A stretch of DNA of 64,000 bases from Multifurca ochricompacta (lineage: Eukaryota; Basidiomycota; Agaricomycetes; Russulales; Russulaceae), in contig WTXG01000204.1 in assembly GCA_022496185.1 (NCBI GenBank), positions 1 to 64,000 on the forward strand, given 5' to 3'. The position numbers were made by a program, and so were the translations under genes. Shown here piece by piece: positions 32,125-42,929 of the stretch. Below the pieces are notes generated by a model that worked only from the letters and a program-made list of their open reading frames with translations, had not been told where the DNA came from and did no database searches. The number at the start of each line of letters is the position of its first letter. Within the stretch, counting starts at the first letter, position 1.

Positions 32125-32782
32125 AGTAAGGACAAGTAAATAGTAAATGAGATCATAGCTGCGTCACAGATGATATCATAGATAAGTATACTTGTGTCAT
32201 GGAGAAGGTAAATATGGGGGCTAGATCTCATACAGAGGGGGTTGAACCCTTCTGTAATCAGATGATCAGTAGATAGTTCATTGGGTGGTTTAAGAAAGAA
32301 AAACAAAGACAGTCAAAGGATTGAAATGTTACATCAACACATTGGGTAATTCTGTTTGTGTCATGAACTGACACCCTAGAAATCTCCAGACACTCCCAGA
32401 AACCCTGCAGAACCCTCAGAAATGAAGATAACCCTAGATTAAGACCAGAAAGAGGCTGGTCCAGACCAGGGCCAGACTCCTGCCAAATTGGAGAGGTGTG
32501 GGAAGAGTACTAACAGGCCCCCACAATGCCTAAACAGCAGTCCACAAAACTGTGGACTGTGGACTGTGGATTTCTAAGCCCAAAAAGTGGGGCTATTCTC
32601 ATTGGTGGATAGTGGGGAGTTAGAGCAAAATTAACCTCCCCTAAAGTGGTGCACAGACCAAAGTCCCAGTTGTAATTATGTATATAAACCCTTTTGGAAT
32701 AGAATGGACAGCTCCAGACTGTCCACTTGTGATCTGGTACCTTATTGCCTAGGAGATTAGCCCCACCTTGTGGAAGGCTTCT

Positions 32783-33359
32783 TGTTATGTCCAGTGTGGG
32801 ATGTTCCACACGACTTGTGTGACAGTGTTTCATTTGTATTCAGATAAGAGTCCAATAAGGACTTCTTGGAGTAAGACAGGATGAGTCAAAGTCAAAGGGG
32901 CTGTCCCTAAGACAATGTTGAGCGGAAAGGTGTCAAAAACACTGAGACAGATGAGTCAGAGAATCAAAGGAGATGTCCAGAAGACAAGCACCAAGATATT
33001 CAATAAGTTGAGTCTAAGGCTTACAATGTAGCTAAGACAGGCTTATATACATAATCGGGTGTCTATAGATAAGGCATATCGGAGTCATGTGGGCCCAAAG
33101 ATACGAAAGCGTAGGGCATAAAGCTGGGCTTCTGATAGGGAATTAAGTAAGTGTCTGGTCATAAAGATAAGAAGATAAGAAGGTCAATCATAAACAAACA
33201 GTAAGTACACAAGTCCAAACAACGGTCACAGGGATGGGAGTAATGCATGTGAGGGATCCCAGGAAGGAGACGTAATAAGAAAGTGTAGTGTCGGTGGGCA
33301 AGTGGGGTCCCTGTTGGGGAGGGTAAAGAAAATAGGGCTGCTGGGCCCTGGTCATAACA
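32783..33359 (-). repeat. Gyp-5 3' LTR
   Basis: 577 bp. R self-primer here is AGACTCAACTT, one G-to-A change from the 5' LTR copy, a post-insertion CpG decay. Confidence 0.94.
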
Positions 33360-33390
33360 TCACCCTCCTTTCTGGTTCGAGCTGACCCAG

Positions 33391-34584
33391 CTAGAAACGC
33401 GCACCATCATCATCCTGCACCAGGTCCATGTAATCATCTGCTAGATTTCGATCCCCTATGGTGTAAGTTTCATCCGCTGCACACTGGTGGGTGCACAGAA
33501 AGCTGTACGGGCCGTGTCACCCACACTGACGACACAGGTTGTAGATCAGGCAGTCGAGCTCGCGGTGACCCACATTGTGTTGCAAACACTTTCCACACCA
33601 TCCCAATGGGTTGACAATGGTGGGAGCAACACCTAATCGTCGGAAGATGCAGAACCAACTCCAGTGCAGGTTACTGCAACAGTGGTGGCACCATTTGCGG
33701 TTGAGGGGGCAATTCCAGCTAATGTGGTACTTGCTGTTGCATCGCCAGCAAGTCTCTCCCTGGGGGTTCTTGTGCATACGTGGCATCTCAAATCGGTTCA
33801 GCAGCAATTGTGGTGCTGCTCCGAGTGATCATGGGGGAAGGGGTTGTGCATAGGTGTCTGCGTACCTCTCGGTGATCGTCTGATATGCGTCCCCTATCTC
33901 CAGCCTTTTTCGAATCTCCGTCAACTCCTGCTCTACTTGAAACATCCCTCTTGTGAGCCTTGTCATTTGCTTTGCATATTCCTTGTACTGGGTGTTAAGT
34001 GTGGTGCGAAGTGTGAGGGTCTTCCGCAGTCTCATTACTTCGGCTTTAAGACGCAGAAGCCGCATGTCGTTTAATACTTCATTGATCGCAAATGCTCGGG
34101 GGTCGTCAGCCGCAAGATGCCCCAGTTGTTCATCACTCATTGTGTGGTGAAGACGACCCATGTATCATTCTTCCAAGTATACCGGGGCCCCATAGACAGG
34201 CCCATCCTTCTTCATACATCCTGCAACATCCATTCCTCCATTGGTATAAAAGATGTACTTAGCTATGGCCTTCTCTCCATCGGCCATGGTGATTTCGAGA
34301 GGGAAGTACATGGAGGAATTTGGGTTGTTGGCGAAGAAGGGGAACTCGGGTACATCATCATCCTGCTCCATGTCAAGGAGATCGTTTGGGTGGGGTTCTT
34401 CCAAATGGGTGAAATCGTCGTTGGGGTTTGGCAACTGGGCTTTGACTCGTTCTTCAGCAGCTTCATAGTCAATGGGAGAGGAAGGTCGAGTGGAGGGGTG
34501 AGTGGAAGGGAAGGCCTCCACAACTATGGTAGTAGCAGCGAAAGCGTCGATGGCAGCAGAGGCAGCAATGAAGGAGGAAGACAT
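33391..34584 (-). pseudogene. Gyp-5 accessory ORF3
   Basis: Single frame of 397 codons from MSSSFIAASAAIDAF (34584) to DDYMDLVQDDDGARF (stop 33391), interrupted by TGA near 34165 (Arg in Gyp-4), TGA at 33829 and one stop near 33515. Core FPFFANNPNSSMYFPLEIT, KYIFYTNGGMDVAGCMKKDG; helical LLRLKAEVMRLRKTLTLRT and MFQVEQELTEIRKRLEIG; knuckles CWRCNSKYHISWNC, CHHCCSNLHWSWFC and CGKCLQHNVGHRELDC. I chose 34584 because its Met aligns with an internal Met in Gyp-4. It lies downstream of pol and ahead of the purine tract, as in the sister copies. Confidence 0.85.
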
Positions 34585-34654
34585 GTTGTTTATAGGTAGG
34601 ATGTTGCTGGTGAAGCGTTGTTCTGGGGAAAGAAATCGAGAGTCTGCTCCTCTT

Positions 34655-37600
34655 TTAATCATTTCTGGGTGCTTGGGGATGTCGTAAATGGAACTCCGCA
34701 ATCAGGTCTGGGGCGAAAATGTTCCCAGCTGGTTCCCACGAGTTGTCAGAGTCTGGGAAACCCTTCCACTTGATCAGGTAATGCAGTTTGCGCCCTCTGC
34801 CCTGATAGGTGGAGTTTACAATCTGTTCCACTTCCCACTCTGCTTCTCCGTCAACTAATTCTGGTGGGGGCCTTGGGAAGTTCTCCCCATGAATGGACGT
34901 TTCCTTGTATGGTGTCAGGAGCTTGGCATGGAAGACTGGGTGAATCTTCCATGTGGGAGGGAGCTCAAGTTCATATGACACGTCTGATAATTTCCTCATG
35001 ATTCTGAAGGGTCTGTGATATTGGGGTGCCAATTTGGCTGTGGGGTGTGACATGTGGATGTGCTTCCCTTCCAGCCAAACCTGCTCATTGGCTTGATAAG
35101 GTATGAACTTTGAGGGTTTGTCCAATAAGGTTTGCTGCACTTTTAGCAAGTTTTCATTGGCGGATTTCCGGATCTCCTCCCATTGGTCGATTCGCTGCGA
35201 GGTCGTGGGTACATTCGTAGGCTTATTGGTCCATGTGGTACGTGGTACCCAGCCCATGATAAGGGAAAATGGGGGGGTCTTTGTTGTGCCATTGGGCCAG
35301 GAATTATGCGCAAATTCTGCTGTTGCCAGCCAGTCCGCCCAATCGTCCTGTCGTCCATTGCACCAGAATCTGAGGTATTGCTCCAGCCACTGATTAGTGC
35401 GTTCCGACTGTCCATCTGTTTGGGGGTGGTAGGCTGTTGAAATGTTCTGCTTTATGTCCAGGACTTTGCATAGTGCTCTAGTGAATGTCAAGGTGAAGCG
35501 TGGGTCCCAGTCAGAGATGATCTTTTCTGGGAGGCTGTAATGCCGGTAGACATGGTCGAGATAGAGCTTGGCTACTCCCTCGGCCGTGACGGATTCCTTA
35601 CATGGTATGAAGAGCACTGCCTTGGAGTAGTCGTGGTCTGTAATGGTCAAGATGGAGTCAAAGCCTCAGGAGTTGGGTAGTTTGACTATGAAATCCATCA
35701 TGATTGTCTGAAATGGCAATGACATAGTGGGAGTGATGGGAAATATTGCCGGTGGATGTGGGTGTGTATTCACTTTGTTGGCCTGGCAGTCTGTGCATCC
35801 TTTCACATAGTCCTCTATGTCCTTTTTCATGTTTGGCCACCAGTAATCATGTTTGGCAAGAGCGTAGGTGTTGGCGATGCCAGGGTGGCCAGCAGAGGGG
35901 AGGTCATGGTGAAAATGGATCACCCCCCTCTTAATGTTGTCGCCACCAGTGACAACAAGACGATCCCCATCCTTCCACCAGAGGCCGTCAATCTTTTTCA
36001 AGTTATGTGCATCTGCCCATGATTCACATAACTGCTGGTTCATGTTTTGCAATACCTGGGCCCAAAGATCCATGTTGTGGAGGCTAACAACAGCCTGTTG
36101 TGTGAAAACCTCTTCAGGAAGGACTGTGACATTATCGTTGTCCTCCTCTCCACTGTGCATGTCCGGCCGGTGTGACAGGGCATCTGCTCGTGTGTTGCAG
36201 CTTCCTGCAATATGCTTCAGAGTAAAGTTGTACTCTTCTAGTTCTAAGACTTCTCATGCCATGCATTGGCTGATTTTATGTGGCTCCTTCCAGTACAGGA
36301 GGTTAGAGTGGTTGGTGTGAATGACGGTCTTATGTGGGGTTCCTGCTAAGTAAGGTCGCCAGTGACGCAATGCTTTTACAATAGCTAGTAATTCTCGATC
36401 CCAGATGTTGTAGTTTTGTTCAGCAGGGGTTAATGTCTCTGAATAGAAGGCAACTGGGTGAAGGAGCCCCGTGGCGTCCCTTTGATTCAATACTGCCCTG
36501 TTAGCAAAGTGGGACGCATCAACTTCTAGCTCAAATGGCTTTCCTAGGTCTGGCTGCAGAAGGACAGGCTCTGAACCCATTATATCCCTGATTGTTTCAA
36601 AGGCCTGCTGTTGATCTTTTCCCCAATGCCATGGGACATCCTTCTTGAGCAGGTCATTGAGGGGTCGGGCAACTCCTGAAAATCCTCATACAAAGCATCG
36701 GTAGAAGTTACAGAATCCTATGAAAGACTGGACGTCCTTGACACTTGTGGGTACAGGCCATTCTTGGATCCCCTGTATTTTTATGGGATCCATTTGTACC
36801 TGTCCTCCTTTCAGGATGACTCCCAGGTATTTGACACTGAGCTGCTCAAAGGAACATTTGGCCGGTTTGAGGTATAAATCGTGCTGATGCAGGATGTCCA
36901 ACACCTGGTGTACTCATTCGCGGTGATGCACTAGATCGTCGGTGGTTGCTACCAGTATGTCGTCCATATATACTACTACTTCGCCAGTGAGGATAAGATC
37001 CCGGAAGATGTGGTTCATCATTGATTGGAAGGTAGCGGGTGAATTTGTCAGACCGAAGAACATGACATTTGGTTTGAATAGTCCCTGGTTAGTTTTGAAT
37101 GCTGCTTTGCATTGGTCCCCTTCTCTGATCCTGACATTGTTGTATCCCCAGCGGACATCCATTTTTGAAAATAAGGACTTGTCCCGCATAGTGTCGATGA
37201 GTTCCGAAATGAGGGGGAGGGGATAGGCGTTCTTCACAGTGTAGGTGTTTATGTGCCGGTAGTCCTGGACAGGTCAGAGTCTACTGTCTTTCTTCTTGAT
37301 GAAGAAGAAGGGTGATGCATATGGGGACTTGGATGGACGAATGTACCCCTTTGCCAGATGTTCTTCGAGAAATGCTGTGAGCGCTGTTTGTTCTGTCTGG
37401 GACAATGGGTAAATTTTGCAATCAATCGCTGCTGGTGCTTCTGGTACGAAGTCAATGGCATGATCCCATGGTCTTGCTGGTGGGAAGCGTTGCAACTCTT
37501 CTTCAGAGAACACCTTCCAGTGCCGGTGGTATACCTCTGGTACTATCTCTTCGAAAGTCTTTTCCACATGTCCTTCCACCACTTTCTGTGCTAGTTCTGA

Positions 37601-38140
37601 GGCTTTGGTGACGTAGCCGTGGTCAGCTTCGTCCTCTTTGCTGTCTTCCACCTGTAACACCGCATGTCGGACAGCATAGTCATATCCTAACAACATGATG
37701 ACCACAGGGTAAAACTCCTTATCCATGGTCGCGTCACTCCAATTAATTCGTGGTTCAAAAGCCGCCAGCCATGGATACCCTAGAATAAGATCTTCATCTC
37801 CTAAGTTGGTGACAAGGAACCGAATCACCTTCGTCTTCTCTCCTACTTGGACATTGAGGTCAGTATAATGTGTGATCTTTCCAGCTTGGTTAGCTGTTCC
37901 ATCAATGTTCCAGATATTCTTTTCCTGGGGAAGTTCCAGCATCCCCAAACCCATGGTCCTCGCCATCCGTGGACTGATGAAGTTGTCAGTGGCTCCCGAA
38001 TCTATCAGGATGTCACAATCGGCCGTTTTCTGTGTAGTCTCGAAATGTACTGGTATTTTCAAAGATTTGAAGCGACTAGTATACACAGAGGTTACATGTA
38101 GTGCTCAAGCCCAGGCCGATGGGGTTGAGCCAATCAAAAA
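34655..38140 (-). pseudogene. Gyp-5 pol: protease, RT, RNase H, integrase, chromodomain
   Basis: Retropepsin ILIDSGATDNFISP near 37990-38030 and [29 protein letters not shown] (37275-37330), [25 protein letters not shown] near 36950-36985. RNase H ELEVDASHFANRAVL near 36500-36530. Integrase HHCC (VIHFHHDLPSAGHPG; CTDCQANK), D at MMDFIVKLP, D at IISDWDPRF, E at DGQSERTNQWLEQYL. Chromodomain EWEVEQIVNSTYQ and LHYLIKWKGFPDSDNSWEP (34720-34840). Stop at 34655. Breaks: stops near 37245, 36910, 36684, 36250 and 35655, mainly TGA where sisters have Arg. The long 331-codon integrase-chromodomain frame (34655-35650) is intact. Confidence 0.92.
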
Positions 38141-39642
38141 TCCTTCTTTGCAAACACCTTTTCAACTAGGATGGCGCGTACTTCCTCGCTTTCTTTCATC
38201 ATATTAGCCCATATATCATGGGCCTTTTCCTCTTTTGTTCGTTTGTCTACAGTTGGCGGGTTGTTAGAGATTGGGGCAGGAGTGGTGGTAGCCTCGGCGA
38301 CCTGTGCTCCTTTCTTGGGACAGTTGCGTGACATGTGTCCTTGAGCTTTGCATCGGAAGCATCTTCCTTCCTTCATCAACGTCTGCCGTTCATCTTCCGT
38401 GAGTGTGGCTCTTGCTCTGGTTCAGTTGGCGGAAGTATCCATAGTGTTTGGGTCCCGAGGGGAGGCGGGCTTTATTCCGAATGCTGCCTTCCACTGATCC
38501 TGCATCTTTCCTTTCTTTGTCTCTATTCCAAAGCGGGTCTGGAAGTCAAGGAAGTCCTGCTGCTGTCGTCATGCAGCATTGATCCATTGGGTCCAGTTCT
38601 GTGGGTGGTGAAACTGGATAATGTTCTTAACAAGCAGGTTTGGAAGCCCTTGGAGAAAAGGTCCAGGGTGGCTTCTTCGTCTACATCATATCCAGCCCTG
38701 TTGGCTGTGCTCCGGAATTTAGCCACATAACCGTCTAAATCCCCTTTCTCCATTCGCAGACCCTTGAGTTCTCAGGCAGCTTTCTGCTTTGCTTGCCTGT
38801 CAGTGTAGGCATCCTTGAATCTCTGGGCAACCACATCCCAGAGTCCTTCATTCATTGTGGGACTCCCTCCCTCTATCTGGTCATTCAGCCACTCAAGCTG
38901 TTCCATGGTCCAGTCATCCACTGCCTCCCCTCTTATCAATGAGAGGAAAAGGTTGGTGCGCTGGAAGGGATTCACGATCTGGGGGACATTGTGATTAAAG
39001 TTGCGGAAGGTCGTAAACTCCAGCATGAATTTCCTGCTCTGCGAGCGATCTCCAGTGAATGTTTGTGGGAGTACCCCGAGAGTCGCCCTGATGAAGGGGG
39101 GGTCCCTGGGGTGGTGGTGATGGGGACAGCAGGGGGAGGAGGAGGGGTGGAGCTGGTGCGGGGATCTGAGCTGCAATGGTTGACATTCTTTGTGGAGTAA
39201 TAGTGGACGTGGACTGGGAGGATATCGTAGGAGTTGTCAATGCAGGGGCTCTGATCGTGACAACTTCTGGTGCAACCAGGGTGGTAGCTGCTGCTAATAC
39301 TGGTGCATCTTCACTGGTTTCGTCTGTGTATTCTTCGTTCTCAGAATCAGTAACGATGGCAGGTGGATTTTCTCTCCACAGGCCTAGTCCAAATTCTGGT
39401 GGTGCAGGTCGGGTTGTTACCCAGGAGTTTCGGCTATCTGAGTATCAGATACAATACCAAACCCTTCTTTCGTTGTTGTATTCTACCGGTTGGTATCTTC
39501 TGTTGTGATAGATGTAGTATCCAAACTCGGTTTCAAAATCTTTCCAGGCGGCAGAGCCAAGTACTTGCTGTGAAAGATTATTCTTGTCTCTGCATTCGAT
39601 GAGTTCTTCTTTAAACAAGGTCTGACTGCGGCTGGAAGCCAC
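38134..39642 (-). pseudogene. Gyp-5 gag, with stops and frameshifts
   Basis: Frame begins at GTG (39642), ASSRSQTLFKEELIE, with no upstream in-frame ATG. Contains FETEFGYYIYHNRRYQPVEY (39480-39560), a Pro-rich linker, capsid core (SQSRKFMLEFTTFRNFNH; DDWTMEQLEWLNDQIEGG near 38880-38925), MEKGDLDGYVAKFRSTANRA and knuckle CFRCKAQGHMSRNCP (38325-38365). Ends VFAKKDF at 38134, next to the T-run frameshift site. Frameshifts near 38760, 38650 and 38990-39240 break it. Confidence 0.85.
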
Positions 39643-39648
39643 AGTGAG

Positions 39649-39659
39649 AGACTCGACTT
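39649..39659 (-). promoter_or_regulatory. Gyp-5 primer binding site (self-primer type)
   Basis: Minus-strand AAGTCGAGTCT, 2 nt inside the 5' LTR. It is complementary to AGACTCGACTT at 39884-39894 in the LTR, itself 34 nt downstream of TATATAAG (39921-39928, minus). Gyp-4 has the A/T version of the middle pair. Confidence 0.75.
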
Positions 39660-39661
39660 GA

Positions 39662-40238
39662 TGTTACGTCCAGTGTGGGACGTTCCACATGACTTGTGTG
39701 ACAGCATTTCATTTGTATTCAGATAAGAGTCCAATAAGGACTTCTTGGAGTAAGACGGGATGAGTCAAAGTCAAAGGGGCTGTCCCTAAGACGATGTTGA
39801 GCAGAAAGGTGTCAAAAACACTGAGACAGACGAGTCAGAGAATCAAAGGAGATGTCCAGAAGACAAGCACTGAGATATTCAATAAGTCGAGTCTAAGGCT
39901 TACAATGTAGCTAAGACGGGCTTATATACGTAATTGGGTGTCTATAGATAAGGCATATCGGAGTCATGTGGGCCCAAAGATACGAAAGCATAGGGCGTAA
40001 AGCCAGGCTTCTGATAGGGAATTAAGTAAGTGTCTGGTCATAAAGATAAGAAGATAAGAAGGTCAATCATAAACAAACAGTAAGTACACAAGTCCAAACA
40101 ACGGTCACGGGGACGGGAGTAATGCATGTGAGGGATCCCAGGAAGGAGACATAATAAGAAAGTGTAGTGTTGGTGGGCGAGTGGGGTCCCTGTTGGGGAG
40201 GGTAAAGAAAATAGGGCTGCTGGGCCCTGGTCATAACA
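39662..40238 (-). repeat. Gyp-5 5' LTR
   Basis: 577 bp. Carries TATATAAG and the AGACTCGACTT start described at the primer site. Confidence 0.95.
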
Positions 40239-40374
40239 CTTCTCACCCCTTGCCTTTGAGCTGTTCATTTTGTCTCCCTGCACTTTCACCCTCACTCTCA
40301 TCCTTTGCCCACTTCCAAATCCTTCTCCTTCACATACAACCCACTGTCCAGGCAGTTGACAGTGAGTTGTAACA

Positions 40375-40607
40375 CTAGAACATATTTAAAGCCACCCTAT
40401 AGCATACATCAGATGAGATCTTGTATTTTTGTGGCTGCAGATGTGTTTTATCTTGGAAATTCTACTGATCTTATCAATGCATAATCAGCGCCTATACCTG
40501 CCAAACCTGCTGCACAGGTATGGGTTTCCATGGGTTGGGAGCCATATACCCATACCCATACCCAGCAAAACCCATGGCACTTACCTGCACAGGTATGAAA
40601 CCCCTTG
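40375..40607. mobile_element. hAT-like element end (truncated)
   Basis: About 233 bp. The left 130 bp match 63862-64000 (ACTAGAAYATATTTA; TAGCATACATCA; CTGATCTTRTCAATG). The right part is packed with CCCATACCC / GGTATGGG motifs and ends AACCCCTTG, an imperfect inverse of CAGGGGTAACC seen at 62668 and 63098. Such subterminal repeats and CA-GGGG ends suggest a hAT-type DNA transposon. No transposase is seen. The 8 bp after it cannot be compared because the other end is missing. Confidence 0.5.
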
Positions 40608-41071
40608 ACAATCACTGGGTATCATATCCAATATTCAGACAGCCAACACTCTTGGGTCACTACAGGACCAGCCCCACTTGAATTTGGATTAGGACCATGG
40701 AGAGAGAATCCCCCAGCCATTATCACCAACTCCAAACCAGAAGAATATGTAGAAGAGAATAGCAAAGACACACCTGTATTAGCTTCAACTACCCAGGTTG
40801 CACCAGAGATTGCTACAATCAGAGCTCCTGCATTAGCAACTCCCCAGATTTCCACACAATCCACTGACACTATCCTCCCAACCACAATGTCAACCATTGC
40901 TGCACAACTCCCAGATCCCAACCCCAACCCTCAACCCCCACCCCCAGCTGCAGTAACTGCTCCAAACATCCCACCTCCATCTGGACAACTCTCCAGAGTG
41001 TTGCCCCAAACATTCACAGGGGACTGCTCCCAGAGCAAGAAGTTCATTCTGGAATTCACAACCTTCCATCA

Positions 41072-41293
41072 TGTTGACACAGTCAGGTGTCGCACGATGC
41101 AACTCTGCATGACCTCATATAGGAGGTTGTGTACCACTATGAACCTGAGGCCATGTAGCTCAGTGGTTTAGAGCACTGGACCTGGCTTGTCCAGAGGTCT
41201 TGGGTTCAATCCCCAATGTGGCCATTTCTTTTCTAGTGTGTGAGCCAGGGTCCTGTTTAAGGTCCCTTGATTGGGGTGCATGTTTAGCCAACA
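41072..41293 (+). mobile_element. 222-bp LTR-like element with an internal tRNA-like gene, TSD CATCA
   Basis: Starts TGTTGACACAG and ends TTTAGCCAACA, flanked by CATCA at 41067-41071 and 41294-41298. Removing it and one TSD copy restores the Gyp-6 gag frame. The TG...CA ends and 5-bp TSD indicate a retroviral-type integrase. The first 11 nt equal those of Lc LTRs. It has no ORF and carries a complete tRNA-like unit. It is probably a solo terminal repeat or a whole TRIM/SMART-like non-autonomous element mobilised by copia enzymes. A tRNA-derived SINE is less likely: no A-rich tail is seen and the ends are LTR-like. Confidence 0.75.
41149..41224 (+). tRNA. tRNA-like sequence (pol III unit) inside the 222-bp element
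   Basis: Folds as a cloverleaf. Acceptor GGCCATG / TGTGGCC with two G-T pairs. D stem GCTC/GAGC with loop AGTGGTTTA. Anticodon stem CTGGAC/GTCCAG of 6 bp, one too many, with loop CTGGCTT (anticodon GGC if read at the centre). Variable loop AGGTC. T arm TTGGG-TTCAATC-CCCAA. The A box (TAGCTCAGTGG) and B box (GGTTCAATCC) are near consensus and TTTT at 41229-41232 could terminate. The extra anticodon pair and the eukaryote-atypical GGC anticodon argue against a working tRNA-Ala. It is best taken as a tRNA-derived promoter unit. Confidence 0.65.
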
Positions 41294-42429
41294 CATCACT
41301 TCAATCATGATATCCCTCAAATTGTCAACCCCTTTCAATGAGCAAACCTCTTTCTATCACTCATCAGGGGAGAAGCCATGGATCAGCTGGAATGGCTGAA
41401 CAACCAAGTAGGGGTAGGATGATGCACTACAAGCCCCATACTCTGGGAAACTGTTGCCCAGAGGTTCAAGGATGCATTCATGGACAGGCAGGCCAAGCAG
41501 AAGGTGGTCAGAGAATTGAAATCATTGAAGATGGAAAGAGGAGACTTGGACACATATGTAGCCAAGTTCTGAAGCCTAGCCAATCAAGCTGGGTATGACA
41601 CTGATGAAGAGGCCACTCTGGACCTTTTCTCTCAAGGGCTTCCCAACCCACTAGTAAAGAACATTATCCAGTTCCACCACCCCAGAATGTGGGATGCTTG
41701 GGTAGATGCTGCATGTCGACAGCAGCAGGACTATCTGGACTTTCAAATGTGCTTTGGAGTTGATACAAAGAAAGGGAAAACAAGGAACCAGTGGAAAGCA
41801 GCCTTCAGCATGAAACCCACACACACCACCCAAAGAGATCCAAATGCTATGGACACTTCTGCAGACAGAACTAGAGCCTGAGCTGCACTTGCTGAAGATG
41901 AACAGCAAACATTAATGAAGGAAGGAAGGTGTTTCTGTTGCAAAGCACAGGGACACATGTCCCAAGACTGTCCAAAGAAAGGGGCACAAGTTGCCAAAGC
42001 TACCACTACCCCAGCAACCCCCACCAGCAATCCACCTACAGTAGATAAATGCACCAAGGAAGAAAAGGCCCAGGAGATATGGGCAAATATGATGAAGGAA
42101 AGCAAGGAAGTACAGGCCATCCTAGTAGAAAAAGCATTTTCCAAAAAGGATTTTTAATTGGCTTGAACCCATTGGCCTGGGCAAGAGCACTACATGTAAC
42201 CTCTGTGTATACTAGTCAATTCAAGTCATTGAAAATACCAGTTCACTTCAAAACTATGCAGAAAATGGCTGACTGAGATATTTTGGTGGACTCAGGAGCC
42301 ACTGACAACTTCATCAGTCCCAGATTAGCAAAAACTCTGGGGCTTGAGATGCAGGCACTTCCCCAAGAAAAGAACATTTGGAACATTGACAGAACAGCTA
42401 ACTGTGCTGGAAAGATTAGGCATTACACA

Positions 42430-42929
42430 TGTGAAACAGGCATGAGGCACAGCATACTGACTGTAAAGTTTTAGCGGGTTAGGCTGTAAAGACAAGTTAC
42501 TTCAGAGGTAGAAGAAACTCTATATTACTATACTACACACCTGTAAAGACAAGTTCTATATACAGAGTTAGTCTAGAGGTAATGAAGATAGTAGAGAGGA
42601 CAACTTACACTTCAGAGGTAGAAGAAACTCTGAAGTGTAAGAGACGAAACAGACACCCTTATATACAATCCAAGGGATGGTCTGTGCACTGGGAATAAGT
42701 CCACAAGTGCCGGACAAAGTCCAAACAATAAACATGAGGGAGAAAGGCCATTGGCCACTACAGAAATCACATGTTACATAGTGCATCAGTCAACTACTGC
42801 GGAATGTGAGAAAGAAAGTAATAAAGATATAGTAAAAGTCCGAAACTCCGGAATCTAATCTAATCCATAAAGTAGCTAATCTAATCACCTGATGCCTGAA
42901 GCATCACCGAACATCTTCTGTGTTCAACA
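42430..42929 (-). repeat. Cop-3 3' LTR
   Basis: 500 bp, plus-strand TGTGAAACAGG...GTGTTCAACA. Exon 2 of its module is AACTTGTCTTTACAG in both copies, the only one here ending CAG instead of TAG. Confidence 0.95.

Larger units (their letters stand above)
24189..32333 (-). mobile_element. Solo Lt LTR in Gyp-3, split by Gyp-4, TSD TCAAC
   Basis: The LTR occupies 24189-24596 and 32130-32333 (612 bp once joined), with TCAAC at 24184-24188 and 32334-32338. It resembles the Lt LTRs at 49815, 56823 and 59414: TGTCACAGCTAGGTGCACACTG at the left, and the inverse of TTCTGAACACC...GAGAACAGACTTAAGGTCTG near 24490-24530. Its TSD shows it as a solo LTR that later received Gyp-4. Confidence 0.85.
15577..32358 (-). 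mobile_element. Gyp-3: divergent chromodomain gypsy remnant, split by many insertions
   Basis: A second gypsy lineage on the minus strand, in pieces: 32334-32358 and 23893-24188 (protease), 21567-23367 (RT, RNase H, start of integrase), 19974-21043 (integrase end, chromodomain), 19290-19387 and 15577-15660 (post-pol ORF). The pieces rejoin in frame when insertions are removed: a solo Lt LTR holding Gyp-4 (24189-32333), Lc LTRs at 23373 and 21049, a solo Lg LTR at 19393, and Cop-2. Both outer ends are cut at LTRs without TSDs, so neither gag nor its own LTRs are seen. Confidence 0.82.
32783..40238 (-). mobile_element. Gyp-5: complete chromodomain gypsy element, TSD CTTCT
   Basis: 7.46 kb on the minus strand with two 577-bp LTRs, flanked by CTTCT at 32778-32782 and 40239-40243 within an Lx LTR whose halves rejoin. 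Same order as Gyp-4: gag, pol, ORF3. Both 5' and 3' signals are intact by eye. Confidence 0.95.
32359..40374 (+). mobile_element. Lx-family LTR split by Gyp-5, no outer TSD
   Basis: Occupies 32359-32782 (TGTCATGAACTGACACC...) and 40244-40374 (...GTGAGTTGTAACA), about 555 bp joined. The left flank GTTTG and right flank CTAGA do not match. Left is Gyp-3 and right is a hAT-like end, so it is a recombination or deletion scar rather than a simple solo LTR. Confidence 0.85.
40617..42157 (+). pseudogene. Gyp-6 gag, 5' truncated
   Basis: Starts inside the N-terminal domain (YHIQYSDSQHSWVTTGPAPL) after the hAT-like end. Capsid core LPQTFTGDCSQSKKFILEF is split by a 222-bp insertion at 41072-41293, whose removal restores TTFHHFNHDIP. 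A deletion or frameshift near 41375-41430 damages DDWTMEQLEWL. The knuckle CFCCKAQGHMSQDCP has Cys for Arg at one spacer residue but keeps C, C, H, C. Ends KAFSKKDF with TAA at 42155. Confidence 0.85.

Noticed and set aside
33480..33810. Zinc-knuckle ORF as a host gene
   Set aside because: It lies between pol and the 3' LTR of Gyp-5 in sense orientation and recurs in two more copies of the element.
41149..41224. A working host tRNA-Ala gene
   Set aside because: It lies inside a TSD-flanked insertion, has a 6-bp anticodon stem, and lacks the Ala identity pair. A tRNA-derived unit of a mobile element is the better reading.
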